The notes under the pieces are model-generated. The model was not told where the DNA came from. It did not search any database and worked only from the letters and a program-made list of their open reading frames with translations. From assembly GCF_023544715.1 (NCBI RefSeq), contig NZ_JAMJEZ010000013.1, forward strand, positions 1 to 64,000: 64,000 nt of DNA, in the 5' to 3' direction. Within the stretch, counting starts at the first letter, position 1; every line of letters starts with the position of its first letter. Below are positions 56,407 through 64,000 of this stretch, in pieces. The stretch is from Pseudomonas eutrophicaquae (lineage in GTDB: Bacteria; Pseudomonadota; Gammaproteobacteria; Pseudomonadales; Pseudomonadaceae). A program made the translations under genes and the position numbers.

Positions 56407-57381
56407 TTATTGCTGCAGTTCCTGCTCACCGAACAGGCCATCGAACAGCATGGTGGACAGATAGCGCTCGCCGGAGTCAGGGAGGATCACCACGATGGTT
56501 TTACCCTGCATGGCCGGTTCCTCGGCGATGCGCACGGCCGCTGCCATGGCCGCCCCGCAGGAGATGCCGCAGAGTATGCCTTCCTCGCGCATCAGGCGCA
56601 GCGCCATGGCTTTGGCCTCTTCATCGCTGACCTGCTCGACGCGATCGACGACCGACAGATCAAGATTTTTCGGCACAAAGCCTGTCCCAATGCCCTGAAT
56701 CTTGTGGGGCGCCGGCTTGACCTCACTCCCGGCCAGCGTCTGGCTGATCACCGGTGAACCGGATGGCTCCACGGCTACCGAGAGAATCGCCTTGCCGCAG
56801 GTCTGCTTGATATAGCGCGAGACGCCGCTGATGGTGCCGCCGGTACCCACGCCGGCCACCAGTACGTCGATGGCGCCATCGGTGTCATTCCAGATTTCCG
56901 GGCCGGTGGTCTGCTCATGAATCGCCGGGTTGGCCGGGTTCTCGAACTGCTGCAGCAGCAGATATTGCTCGGAATGCGCGTTGGCCAGCTCGATCGCCTT
57001 GTCGATGGCACCTTTCATGCCCTTGGCCGGCTCGGTCAGCACCAGTTCGGCACCGAGCGCCTTGAGCACCTTGCGCCGCTCAAGGCTCATCGAGGCTGGC
57101 ATGGTCAGCACCAGCTTGTAGCCCTTGGCGGCGGCGACAAAGGCCAGCCCGATGCCCGTGTTGCCCGAGGTCGGCTCGACGAGGGTCATGCCCGGCTTGA
57201 GGCGGCCACTTTGTTCGGCGTCCCAGATCATGCTGGCACCAATGCGGCACTTGACCGAATAAGCCGGGTTGCGGCCCTCGTTCTTGGCCAGCAGGGTCAC
57301 GCCGGCGGGGCCGAGGCGGTTGATGCGAATCAGTGGGGTATTGCCGATGGCTTGGGCGTTGTCTGCGTAGATGCGGCTCAT
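56407..57381 (-). CDS. cysK: cysteine synthase A (O-acetylserine sulfhydrylase)
   Basis: 324 residues, PLP-dependent fold II. The PLP Lys is Lys44 in [13 protein letters not shown] is the phosphate/substrate loop ([13 protein letters not shown]), and GTGGTISG (about 178-185) binds the PLP phosphate. It makes cysteine from O-acetylserine and sulfide. Sequence and length suggest CysK rather than CysM. The start has AAGG upstream. Together with cysB and cysH in this window it covers both ends of sulfate assimilation. Confidence 0.94.
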   Translation of the reverse strand: MSRIYADNAQAIGNTPLIRINRLGPAGVTLLAKNEGRNPAYSVKCRIGASMIWDAEQSGRLKPGMTLVEPTSGNTGIGLAFVAAAKGYKLVLTMPASMSLERRKVLKALGAELVLTEPAKGMKGAIDKAIELANAHSEQYLLLQQFENPANPAIHEQTTGPEIWNDTDGAIDVLVAGVGTGGTISGVSRYIKQTCGKAILSVAVEPSGSPVISQTLAGSEVKPAPHKIQGIGTGFVPKNLDLSVVDRVEQVSDEEAKAMALRLMREEGILCGISCGAAMAAAVRIAEEPAMQGKTIVVILPDSGERYLSTMLFDGLFGEQELQQ

Positions 57382-57587
57382 CGTTAACCTTCTTGTAGGA
57401 GGGGAGTCAGATTGTCAAAGCCTATGGTGTCGGGGCCGGGAGCGTCCAGCACCGTGCGCCATTCGTCTGCTTGAAGACGGACAGATCGCCGTGTGGGCAG
57501 CGTTTCCAGCCAGTCGGCCGCAGGCTATAGTCGCCACTTTGTCTGCGGGCCGGCCGCTGAGCCGCTCCACCCTCTGAGGCCTTCGTG

Positions 57588-58517
57588 ATGTCTACAACCC
57601 GCCGAGCGATGGACGCCCTGGCTGTCCAGTTGATGCTATTGCTCAGTGTGATCTGGGGGCTGCAGCAGATCAGCATCAAGCTGGCGGCCCCCGATATGGC
57701 GCCGCTGTTGCAGGTGGGGCTGCGCTCGCTGCTGGCGGTGCCGTTGGTGGTGCTGTTCATGCTCTGGCGTCGTCAGCCGTTTGCCTGGCGCGACGGCACA
57801 TTGCGTGACGGGCTGGTGCTGGGGCTGCTGTTTGCCGTGGAGTTTCTCTGCGTGGCCGAGGGGCTGCGCTACAGCAGTGCAGCGCACATCGTCGTGTTGC
57901 TGTATACCGCGCCGATCTTTGCCGCGCTGGGGCTGCACCTGCTGCTGCCGGGCGAGCGGCTGCGCCCGCTGCAGTGGCTGGGCATTTTGCTGGCCTTTGC
58001 CGGCACGCTGCTGGCCTTTGCCCGCACGTTGCTGGACGGTGAAGCCTCAGCGGATATGTTGCTGGGGGACCTGTTCGGGCTGCTCTCGGGCTTGTTCTGG
58101 GCTGCGCTGATCGTTTGGGTACGCTGTAGCCGCCTGGCGGACGCACCGCCGGCCAAAGCGCTGCTGTTCCAATTGCTGGGCGCGGCGATTCTGCTACCGC
58201 TGGCTGCGCTGTTGTCCGGACAGGCCAGCACATTCAGTCTGACGCCGACAGTCATATGGGCGCTGTTGTTCCAGGGCGTTGTGGTGGCCTTTGCCAGTTA
58301 CCTGGCCTGGTTCTGGTTGTTGCGCCAGTACAATGCCTCGCAGCTAGGGGCGTTTTCTTTCATGACGCCGCTGTTTGGTGTGCTGTTTGGGATCGGCTTG
58401 CTGGGCGAGCAGGTGGACGGCCTGTTCCTGGCGGGCGGCCTGTTGGTGCTGCTGGGGATCAGTTTGGTCAGCGCCCATGCCTGGTGGCGGCGTCTGCTGC
58501 TGTCGAGGGCGGGCTGA
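57588..58517 (+). CDS. EamA/DMT-family transporter
   Basis: 309 residues with two EamA repeats of about five transmembrane helices each, roughly 10-140 and 155-300, including the conserved FLCVAEGLRYSSAAH and FQGVVVAFASYLAWFW segments. Members export metabolites such as amino acids; the substrate is unknown. ATG 57588 has GAGG upstream; a GTG three bases earlier is in frame. It is divergent from cysK, and its stop overlaps the next ATG (TGATG). Confidence 0.87.
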   Translation: MSTTRRAMDALAVQLMLLLSVIWGLQQISIKLAAPDMAPLLQVGLRSLLAVPLVVLFMLWRRQPFAWRDGTLRDGLVLGLLFAVEFLCVAEGLRYSSAAHIVVLLYTAPIFAALGLHLLLPGERLRPLQWLGILLAFAGTLLAFARTLLDGEASADMLLGDLFGLLSGLFWAALIVWVRCSRLADAPPAKALLFQLLGAAILLPLAALLSGQASTFSLTPTVIWALLFQGVVVAFASYLAWFWLLRQYNASQLGAFSFMTPLFGVLFGIGLLGEQVDGLFLAGGLLVLLGISLVSAHAWWRRLLLSRAG

Positions 58518-59131
58518 TGGCGCGTCCACGCTGTGTGCGCTGCCAGCGCCCGCTGAGCCATTGTTTGTGTCCGCTCATCCCGCGCGTATCCAACCGTACC
58601 CGCGTGCTGGTGCTGCAACATCCGGATGAGGCTGGACATGCCCTCAATACCGCGCGTTTGGCCGTGCTGGGACTGGAAAAAGCCGAGCTGCGTTGTGCTG
58701 AACACTTTGAGACGCTGGCGCAGGAGCTGGCCGGGCAGTCGGTCGGCTTGTTGTTTCCGGGCGAGGGGGCGCAGCTAGTCAGCCCGGCAGGGGCAGATAA
58801 CGCGCTGAGTCTGGACTGCCTGATCGTCCCGGATGGGACCTGGCGCAAGGCGCGGCGCCTGCTGTACTGCAATCCCTGGCTGGAGACCCTGCCGCGTCTG
58901 GCGCTGCCGTCCGGGCTGACCAGCCGCTATCGTCTGCGCAAGGCGCCGGGACCGGGAGCGCTCTCCACCATCGAGGCGATCGTGCAGTGTCTGAATGCGC
59001 TGGAGGGGGAGGGGCGCTTTGATCCCTTGCTGCGCCCGTTCGAGGCGTTGATCGACGCGCAGATCGCCGCGATGGGCGAGGAGACTTACCAGCGCAATCA
59101 TCTCAAGGGGGCGGCGATCAGCTGCGATTGA
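58517..59131 (+). CDS. tapT: DTW-domain tRNA-uridine aminocarboxypropyltransferase (TapT-like)
   Basis: 204 residues. The N-terminal zinc-knuckle-like part has Cys6, Cys9, Cys16, Cys18. The signature DGTW (106-109) in PDGTWRKAR marks the DTW family, related to SPOUT folds. E. coli TapT makes acp3U47 in tRNA from SAM. ATG 58517 overlaps the EamA stop by one base, so coupling is likely. The gene is followed by a 14-bp perfect palindrome. Confidence 0.88.
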   Translation: MARPRCVRCQRPLSHCLCPLIPRVSNRTRVLVLQHPDEAGHALNTARLAVLGLEKAELRCAEHFETLAQELAGQSVGLLFPGEGAQLVSPAGADNALSLDCLIVPDGTWRKARRLLYCNPWLETLPRLALPSGLTSRYRLRKAPGPGALSTIEAIVQCLNALEGEGRFDPLLRPFEALIDAQIAAMGEETYQRNHLKGAAISCD

Positions 59132-59172
59132 GCGGCTGCTGAGGGCCCTGTACGGAGGGCCATCGCTGTGAT

Positions 59173-59209
59173 GCCACATGCCACGCAGCGCTCGGGCGTG
59201 GCATGTGGC
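59173..59209. terminator. 14-bp palindrome between tapT-like and UPF0149 genes
   Basis: A 14-bp perfect stem GCCACATGCCACGC / GCGTGGCATGTGGC encloses a nine-base loop. It lies between convergent genes, so termination is likely, although no T-run is present. Confidence 0.45.
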
Positions 59210-59219
59210 GCGTGGGCGA

Positions 59220-59807
59220 TCAGTGGTTGCGCGGCTTGAGCAGGGCCGGTTTTTCTTCCGGCGCCTGGCAGAGCAGGAACAGCGCAGTGAGCAGCTCGGG
59301 GATCTGATCGACCATGCTGTCCACGAGGTCGCGGTCACGGGCGATTTCATCGAACTCGGGTTGCTCATCGAATAGCCCCGACCCCACCATGATCGGCAGC
59401 AACAGTTCGCTGACCTCATCCTCAGCGTCCTCAAACCAGACGCCCTCGCGCAAGAACACCCCTTCCATGAAGCCGATGCACCAGCCGCGCAGGTCGGATT
59501 CGTCAGGCTCATCGCCCAGGTCGAGGTCGCAAGGCAGCTCCATGTCCTCGTCGCTGGCCAGCTGGCGGGCGATGTGTGCCTTGAGCTGCAGCAGGGTACC
59601 CTCGATCTCGGTCTGCTCGCCCTCGCTACGGTAGTGCGGCGGCTCGGCGAACAGCGCATCGATCCACTCACGCTCCGGCACCGGATCAGGGCAGATGGAC
59701 AGGGCGGTCAGATAGCCGTGGGCGGCCACATAGTCCAGGGCCTCCTCGTGCAGATCATCGGCATCGAGGAAGGCTTGCAGGCGGGACAGTTGCTCGGCGA
59801 AGGACAT
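59220..59807 (-). CDS. UPF0149/YecA family protein
   Basis: 195 residues, acidic. It opens [36 protein letters not shown], with [12 protein letters not shown], both typical of YgfB/YecA-type proteins. A SEC-C zinc motif is not present. The function is unknown; relatives lie near ubiquinone genes in enterics. The start at 59807 is tentative: the site GGTG upstream is weak. It is divergent from recQ. Confidence 0.85.
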   Translation of the reverse strand: MSFAEQLSRLQAFLDADDLHEEALDYVAAHGYLTALSICPDPVPEREWIDALFAEPPHYRSEGEQTEIEGTLLQLKAHIARQLASDEDMELPCDLDLGDEPDESDLRGWCIGFMEGVFLREGVWFEDAEDEVSELLLPIMVGSGLFDEQPEFDEIARDRDLVDSMVDQIPELLTALFLLCQAPEEKPALLKPRNH

Positions 59808-59951
59808 CAGGGCACCACTCTCGGGACAGATTCGTCGCCGATTGTAGACGAGGCTCCCGTGACTGTCAGGTGTGTGCGCCGCCAGCTCGGCGCCGAGGTG
59901 CGGGGCAGCGTGCGTGGCTGGCGTATAATCAGTTTCCCCAATGGAGGCCCC

Positions 59952-62087
59952 ATGCTCGATTCCGCCCAGCGCATCCTCAAAGACGTTTTTGGCTATGACG
60001 CCTTTCGCGGCAACCAGGCCGCCATCATCGAGCGCGTGGCGGGTGGGGGCGATGCGCTGGTACTGATGCCGACCGGTGGCGGCAAGTCGCTGTGCTATCA
60101 GGTACCGGCGCTGCTGCGCGAGGGCGTGGCGGTGGTGGTTTCGCCGCTGATCGCGCTGATGGACGACCAGGTGGCGACGCTGGAGGAGCTGGGTGTCGCG
60201 GCTGTGGCGCTGAATTCGACCCAGAGCAGTGATGAGCAGCGCGAGATTGCCGAGCGACTGCGCAGTGGCGAAATCAAGCTGCTGTATCTGGCGCCCGAGC
60301 GGCTGGTGCAGCCGCGCATGCTGGCTTTTCTGCAGCGCTTGCCGGTCGCGCTGTTTGCCATCGATGAAGCGCATTGCGTGTCGCAGTGGGGGCATGATTT
60401 TCGGCCCGAATACCTGCAGCTGGGCCAGCTCGCCGAGCTGTTCCCGCAGGTGCCGCGCATCGCCCTGACTGCAACGGCCGACACGCGAACCCGTGAGGAG
60501 ATTGCTCAGCGTCTGCATCTGGAGCAGGCTGAGCGCTTTTTATCCAGCTTTGATCGGCCGAATATCTTTTACCGCATCACCCCCAAGGATCAGCCGCGCA
60601 AGCAGTTGCTGCACTTTCTGGCTGATCGGCGCGGTGATGCGGGGATCGTCTACTGCATGTCGCGCAAGAAGGTTGAGGAAGTTGCCGAGTTTCTGGCGGC
60701 GCAGGGCTATCCGGCGTTGCCGTATCACGCCGGGCTGCCCAGCGAGGTGCGTGCGGCCAATCAGCGGCGCTTTCTCAATGAGGAAGGGCTGATCATGGTG
60801 GCAACCATTGCCTTTGGCATGGGGATCGACAAGCCGAATGTGCGCTTTGTGGCTCACCTGGATCTGCCCAAGTCGCTGGAAGCCTATTACCAGGAAACCG
60901 GCCGTGCAGGTCGGGACGGTCTGCCCTCCGAGGTCTGGATGGCCTATGGCCTGCAGGATGTGCTGTTTCTGCGGCAGATGCTGCAGAACTCCGAGGGCGA
61001 TGAGCGTCACAAGCGGGTCGAGCGTCACAAGCTCGAGGCGATGCTGGCGCTCTGCGAGGAAACGCGCTGCCGCCGTCAGGCCTTGCTGGCGTATTTCGAT
61101 GAAGAGCTGGCACAGCCCTGCGGGCATTGCGACAACTGCGTGGATGGCGTGGAGACCTGGGATGCCACTGAGGCGGCACGGCTGGCGCTTTCGGCAATCT
61201 ACCGCAGCGGGCAGCGTTATGGCGTTGGGCATTTGATTGACCTGCTGCTGGGGCGCGAGACGGACAAGATCCGCACGCTGGGTCATCAGCACCTGTCGGT
61301 CTTTGGTAAGGGGCAGTTATTGGATGAGGCGGGCTGGCGCACCCTGTTCCGCCAGTTGGTCGCGCGTGGGCTGGCGGATGTCGATCTGGATGGCTATGGC
61401 GGGCTGCGCCTCACCGATGCCTGTCGCCCCTTGCTGCGTGGAGAGGTTGCCCTTGAGCTGCGCCGTGACCTCAAGGCACCCCGCGCTGCGCGTGGCAGTC
61501 ACGCCCCCAGTCAGGCCAGCCAGTTGGTGCGCAGTGACGAGCGGCCACTATGGGAGGCGCTGCGCACCCTCCGGCGCAAGCTGGCCGAGGAGCACAGCGT
61601 GCCGCCCTATGTAATTTTCCCGGATGCGACGCTCTTGGAGATGCTGCGCAGTCAGCCGTGCTCGCTGAGCGATATGGCGCGGGTCAGCGGGATCGGAGCG
61701 CGCAAGCTGGAGCGTTATGGGCAGGCCTTTCTGGATGTGTTGACCGATAGCCCGCAGGCGCCTGCTGCGCCGGTGGCTGATCTGCGCCATGAGTTGGTCA
61801 GTCTGGCGCGGGCCGGGATGACCCCGACGCAGATTGCCCGCCAGCTCGATTGCAGCGAGAAAAACGTCTACAGCTTGCTGGCCGAGAGCATCGCTCGTCA
61901 GCAGTTGACCCTTGAGGAGGCACTGGATCTGCCCGAGGCATTGCTCGGTGAGATCCATGATGCCTTCCTGGAGGGTGACGGTGAGCTGCCGCCGGTGGCC
62001 GCCGTCGCCCAGCTATTCGAAGGTCGGGTGCCGGGCGGTGTGCTGTATTGCGTGCGTGCGGCGCTGGAGGCTGAGCTGGGCGGTTGA
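59952..62087 (+). CDS. recQ: ATP-dependent DNA helicase RecQ
   Basis: 711 residues. Helicase motifs: Walker [30 protein letters not shown], and [10 protein letters not shown] (motif VI). A zinc-binding four-Cys module follows ([15 protein letters not shown]), then winged-helix, then HRDC (about 530-610). The last part (about 615-711) has an HTH-like [20 protein letters not shown] beyond the HRDC. It unwinds DNA in the RecF route of recombination and repair. ATG 59952 has GGAGG upstream. Confidence 0.95.
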   Translation: MLDSAQRILKDVFGYDAFRGNQAAIIERVAGGGDALVLMPTGGGKSLCYQVPALLREGVAVVVSPLIALMDDQVATLEELGVAAVALNSTQSSDEQREIAERLRSGEIKLLYLAPERLVQPRMLAFLQRLPVALFAIDEAHCVSQWGHDFRPEYLQLGQLAELFPQVPRIALTATADTRTREEIAQRLHLEQAERFLSSFDRPNIFYRITPKDQPRKQLLHFLADRRGDAGIVYCMSRKKVEEVAEFLAAQGYPALPYHAGLPSEVRAANQRRFLNEEGLIMVATIAFGMGIDKPNVRFVAHLDLPKSLEAYYQETGRAGRDGLPSEVWMAYGLQDVLFLRQMLQNSEGDERHKRVERHKLEAMLALCEETRCRRQALLAYFDEELAQPCGHCDNCVDGVETWDATEAARLALSAIYRSGQRYGVGHLIDLLLGRETDKIRTLGHQHLSVFGKGQLLDEAGWRTLFRQLVARGLADVDLDGYGGLRLTDACRPLLRGEVALELRRDLKAPRAARGSHAPSQASQLVRSDERPLWEALRTLRRKLAEEHSVPPYVIFPDATLLEMLRSQPCSLSDMARVSGIGARKLERYGQAFLDVLTDSPQAPAAPVADLRHELVSLARAGMTPTQIARQLDCSEKNVYSLLAESIARQQLTLEEALDLPEALLGEIHDAFLEGDGELPPVAAVAQLFEGRVPGGVLYCVRAALEAELGG

Positions 62088-62104
62088 GCGGGGCGCTCAA
62101 TGAC

Positions 62105-63025
62105 TCACAGGCCTTGGGGCAGTTCCTCGCCGCCGAGCGCTTCGATCAGCTGCGGCAGGAACTCGGCGAAGGTCAGCATCATCAGCGTGAAGCTGGCATC
62201 CTGCCAGGCGAGATCGTCGTCGCCGCCTTCCTGGCTGGCCTGCTCTTGCAGCAGATCCTCGAAGCGCAGGCGCTTGAGCGTGAGCTTGTCATCGATCAGC
62301 AGCGAGAGCTTGTCGGTCCAGGCGAGTGCCAGCTTGCTGACCACCTTGCCGGCCGCCAAGTGCTGCTGGATTTCTTCGCTGCCCAGATCCTGACGCTTGC
62401 AGCGCACCGTGCCACCGTCTTCGTGGGTATCACGCAGTTCGCACTCATCAAGCAGGTGCAAACCATGGCTGGCCTGTTGGTTCTTCAGCCAGTCGGTGAA
62501 GGTGGCCATCGGAGCGACCTTGACGGCCAGGGGGCGTACCGGCAGGCTGCCCAGGCATTCGCGCAGGGTGGAGAGCAGCTCTTCGGCCTTTTTCGGGCTG
62601 CTGGCGTCTACCAGCACCAGACCAAGCTGCGGAGCGATGGCGGCGCGAGTGATCTGGCGACGGATGAACGCGCGGGGCAGCAGGCTCTGCACGATCTCAT
62701 CCTTGAGTTCGTCGCGCTCCTTGCGGTACACCTTGCGCATCTGTTGGGCTTCGATTTCATCGATTTTTTCGGCCAGGGCATCGCGTACGACGCTGCCGGG
62801 GAGGATGCGTTCTTCCTTGCGCGCGGCGATCAGGTGGAAATCCTGGCTGGCATGCACCAGCGGTGCATCGGTGCCCTTGCCCAGTGCTGCGACAAAGCCA
62901 TACGTGGATAATTCCTGGCTGGCGCAGGGGCGTGCCAGCTTGGTGGCCAGGGCACTCTCCAGACGCTCGGCATCCAGTTGCAGATCCTGGGTCAGGCGAT
63001 AGACGAGCAGGTTACGAAACCACAT
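62105..63025 (-). CDS. rdgC: recombination-associated protein RdgC
   Basis: 306 residues, normal for RdgC. Recognisable are [14 protein letters not shown], the [17 protein letters not shown] segment and [14 protein letters not shown] at the C-terminus. It forms a ring dimer that binds DNA and inhibits RecA. The start at 63025 ([11 protein letters not shown]) matches the family; an upstream frame adds 11 residues. It converges with recQ and is upstream-facing to the tRNA operon. Confidence 0.94.
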   Translation of the reverse strand: MWFRNLLVYRLTQDLQLDAERLESALATKLARPCASQELSTYGFVAALGKGTDAPLVHASQDFHLIAARKEERILPGSVVRDALAEKIDEIEAQQMRKVYRKERDELKDEIVQSLLPRAFIRRQITRAAIAPQLGLVLVDASSPKKAEELLSTLRECLGSLPVRPLAVKVAPMATFTDWLKNQQASHGLHLLDECELRDTHEDGGTVRCKRQDLGSEEIQQHLAAGKVVSKLALAWTDKLSLLIDDKLTLKRLRFEDLLQEQASQEGGDDDLAWQDASFTLMMLTFAEFLPQLIEALGGEELPQGL

Positions 63026-63136
63026 GGCAGCGGGGACTCCTTGAGTAAAGGTGCGCATTATTCCTGCTTGGCGGGCGTGCAGCCACCATGCGGCATAACC
63101 AGTATTTGCCGGCTTTGAATTTTTTTAAAAAAACGC

Positions 63137-63165
63137 TTGCCAGCTGAAAGGCAGCTCCCTAGAAT
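63137..63165 (+). promoter_or_regulatory. promoter of the tRNA-Val/Asp operon
   Basis: TTGCCA (63137-63142), 17 bases, then TAGAAT (63160-63165). An AT-rich block TTTTTTTAAAAAAA immediately upstream resembles an UP element. The initiation region GCGCACCACTTCGAG nearly repeats that of the other tRNA promoter at 38850. Confidence 0.85.
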
Positions 63166-63209
63166 GCGCACCACTTCGAGAGCAAACGCAAACAAGCGAA
63201 TGCAAGCGA

Positions 63210-63285
63210 GGGTGGTTAGCTCAGCTGGGAGAGCATCTGCCTTACAAGCAGAGGGTCGGCGGTTCGATCCCGTCACCACCCACCA
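63210..63285 (+). tRNA. tRNA-Val (anticodon TAC)
   Basis: 76 bases. The acceptor GGGTGGT pairs with ACCACCC; ACCA is encoded. The anticodon loop CTTACAA gives TAC, reading GUN codons. Confidence 0.95.
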
Positions 63286-63299
63286 ACTCGAGGTTAAGC

Positions 63300-63376
63300 G
63301 CGGCGGTAGTTCAGTCGGTTAGAATACCGGCCTGTCACGCCGGGGGTCGCGGGTTCGAGTCCCGTCCGCCGCGCCA
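63300..63376 (+). tRNA. tRNA-Asp (anticodon GTC)
   Basis: 77 bases. The acceptor GCGGCGG pairs with CCGCCGC; GCCA is encoded. The anticodon loop CTGTCAC gives GTC, reading GAU/GAC. It lies 14 bases after tRNA-Val and should be co-transcribed. Confidence 0.95.
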
Positions 63377-63406
63377 TTTTATGACCCAAAGTGATAAAGA
63401 ACCCTA

Positions 63407-63441
63407 AAAGCCTGATATGCAGAAATGCAATCAGGCTTTTT
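63407..63441 (+). terminator. rho-independent terminator of the tRNA-Val/Asp operon
   Basis: AAAAGCCTGAT (63407-63417) pairs with ATCAGGCTTTT (63430-63440), with a 12-base loop that can extend as TGC/GCA; a T follows. It is the only structure between the tRNAs and the next gene. Confidence 0.8.
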
Positions 63442-63552
63442 GCGCTTCAGAGGCTTGCTACCGCTTGGCGTAGCCGCACCCTGTGCCGGCCTGATAAGCT
63501 CTGGCGCTCAGTCGGGCTGCTCGCTGCGGCACAGGAACTCTAAGGAAAAGGC

Positions 63553-64000
63553 ATGAAATATCATCGTTTGGCTGCTGCGGTGGCCCTGGTTGGTCTGACC
63601 CTGGCCGGCTGCGATTCGCAGACTGCAAAAACCGAAGTTGCGCTGGAGTCACCAGCCCAAAAGGCCTCATACGGCATCGGCCTGAACATGGGGCGCAGTC
63701 TGGCGGGTGAGGGCATGGAAGATCTCAGTGCGGCGGCGGTTGCGCTGGGGATTGAGGATGCCTTGGCCAAGAAAGAGCAGCGCTTGACCGATGAGCAGCT
63801 GATGGAGGCCTTTACCTTCCTGCAGGATCGTGCCGAAGAGCGCATGGCGGCCATCAATGACAAGAACGCGGAAGACGGTCGCAAGTTCCTCGAAGAAAAC
63901 GGCAAGCGTGACGGTGTGATCACCACAGAGTCCGGGCTGCAGTACGAAGTGCTGAAGAAAGCCAGCGGTGCACGTCCGAAGGCGGATGACGTGGTCTCGG
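63553..64000 (+). CDS. FKBP-type peptidyl-prolyl isomerase lipoprotein (partial, FklB/Mip-like)
   Basis: The frame is open to the window edge; 149 residues are visible. The signal peptide ends in a lipobox, LTLAGC, giving lipidated Cys20. The N-terminal domain (about 32-110: KASYGIGLNMGRSLAGEG) is the FKBP_N dimerisation domain, and ITTESGLQYEVLKKASG begins the isomerase domain. It should act in the periplasm as a folding isomerase and chaperone. ATG 63553 is preceded by AAGGAAAAGGC. The C-terminal catalytic part is outside the window. Confidence 0.88.
   Translation, partial: MKYHRLAAAVALVGLTLAGCDSQTAKTEVALESPAQKASYGIGLNMGRSLAGEGMEDLSAAAVALGIEDALAKKEQRLTDEQLMEAFTFLQDRAEERMAAINDKNAEDGRKFLEENGKRDGVITTESGLQYEVLKKASGARPKADDVVS

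Overview
The window is a GC-rich chromosomal segment of a gammaproteobacterium, almost certainly a member of the Pseudomonadaceae. The evidence is gene content and order recalled from Pseudomonas: tig-clpP-clpX-lon-hupB-ppiD, rnd-ycgL-ycgN, aroF/panE-like/cysB/cysH/thrH/pabB, the oprI lipoprotein, a GntR-type prpR leading prpB-prpC-acnD-prpF, and a 711-residue RecQ. No plasmid, prophage or integrase gene is visible. The one mobile element is a single-gene tnpB insertion. Assignments rest on reading the sequence and on remembered family features; no database search was run.

Layout. 1-5038 holds a sulfurtransferase cluster (two rhodaneses and a YgaP-type membrane peptide), a P-type cation ATPase and a divergent DapB-family reductase, all on the minus strand. 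5039-5532 has no convincing gene but carries a CsoR-like palindrome and hairpins. 5533-12707 is envelope-centred: an MltF-like lytic transglycosylase, greB, ybbP-ybbA, divergent tesA and an L,D-transpeptidase. 12821-18687 holds oprI, a small GNAT protein, a DAHP synthase, a frameshifted ketopantoate-reductase-like gene, cysB, cysH and thrH. 18811-26048 contains an alpha/beta hydrolase and a four-gene SMC-type plasmid-defence locus (Wadjet/JetABCD, also called MksBEFG), set between thrH and pabB. 27578-30637 is a three-gene set (retropepsin-like protease, 7TM transglutaminase-like protein, ATP-grasp ligase).

30873-37680 is the methylcitrate (propionate) operon under its own GntR regulator, closed by a bidirectional terminator shared with folD. 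38983-39307 encodes tRNA-Arg, tRNA-His and tRNA-Leu. 39517-49225 is the proteostasis block tig, clpP, clpX, lon, hupB, ppiD, interrupted between clpX and lon by an IS1341-like tnpB element whose reading frame is broken. 49333-63025 contains rnd, ycgL, ycgN, an M61-like metallopeptidase, ptrB, a small membrane protein, a YafJ-like amidotransferase, a cold-shock gene, cysK, an EamA exporter, a DTW-domain tRNA modification enzyme, a UPF0149 protein, recQ and rdgC. 63210-63376 encodes tRNA-Val and tRNA-Asp, and the window ends inside an FKBP-type lipoprotein isomerase.

Functional links: cysB and cysH (sulfate assimilation) complement cysK (cysteine synthesis); the rhodaneses suggest sulfane-sulfur handling. 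Trigger factor, ClpXP, Lon and PpiD form a protein-folding and quality-control neighbourhood. The most unusual items are the Wadjet-like locus with its MksB-E-F-G gene order and short JetD, the tnpB element with recognisable ends beside a likely heat-shock promoter of lon, the three-gene ATP-grasp/transglutaminase/retropepsin set, and the panE-like gene broken in a run of eight Gs.
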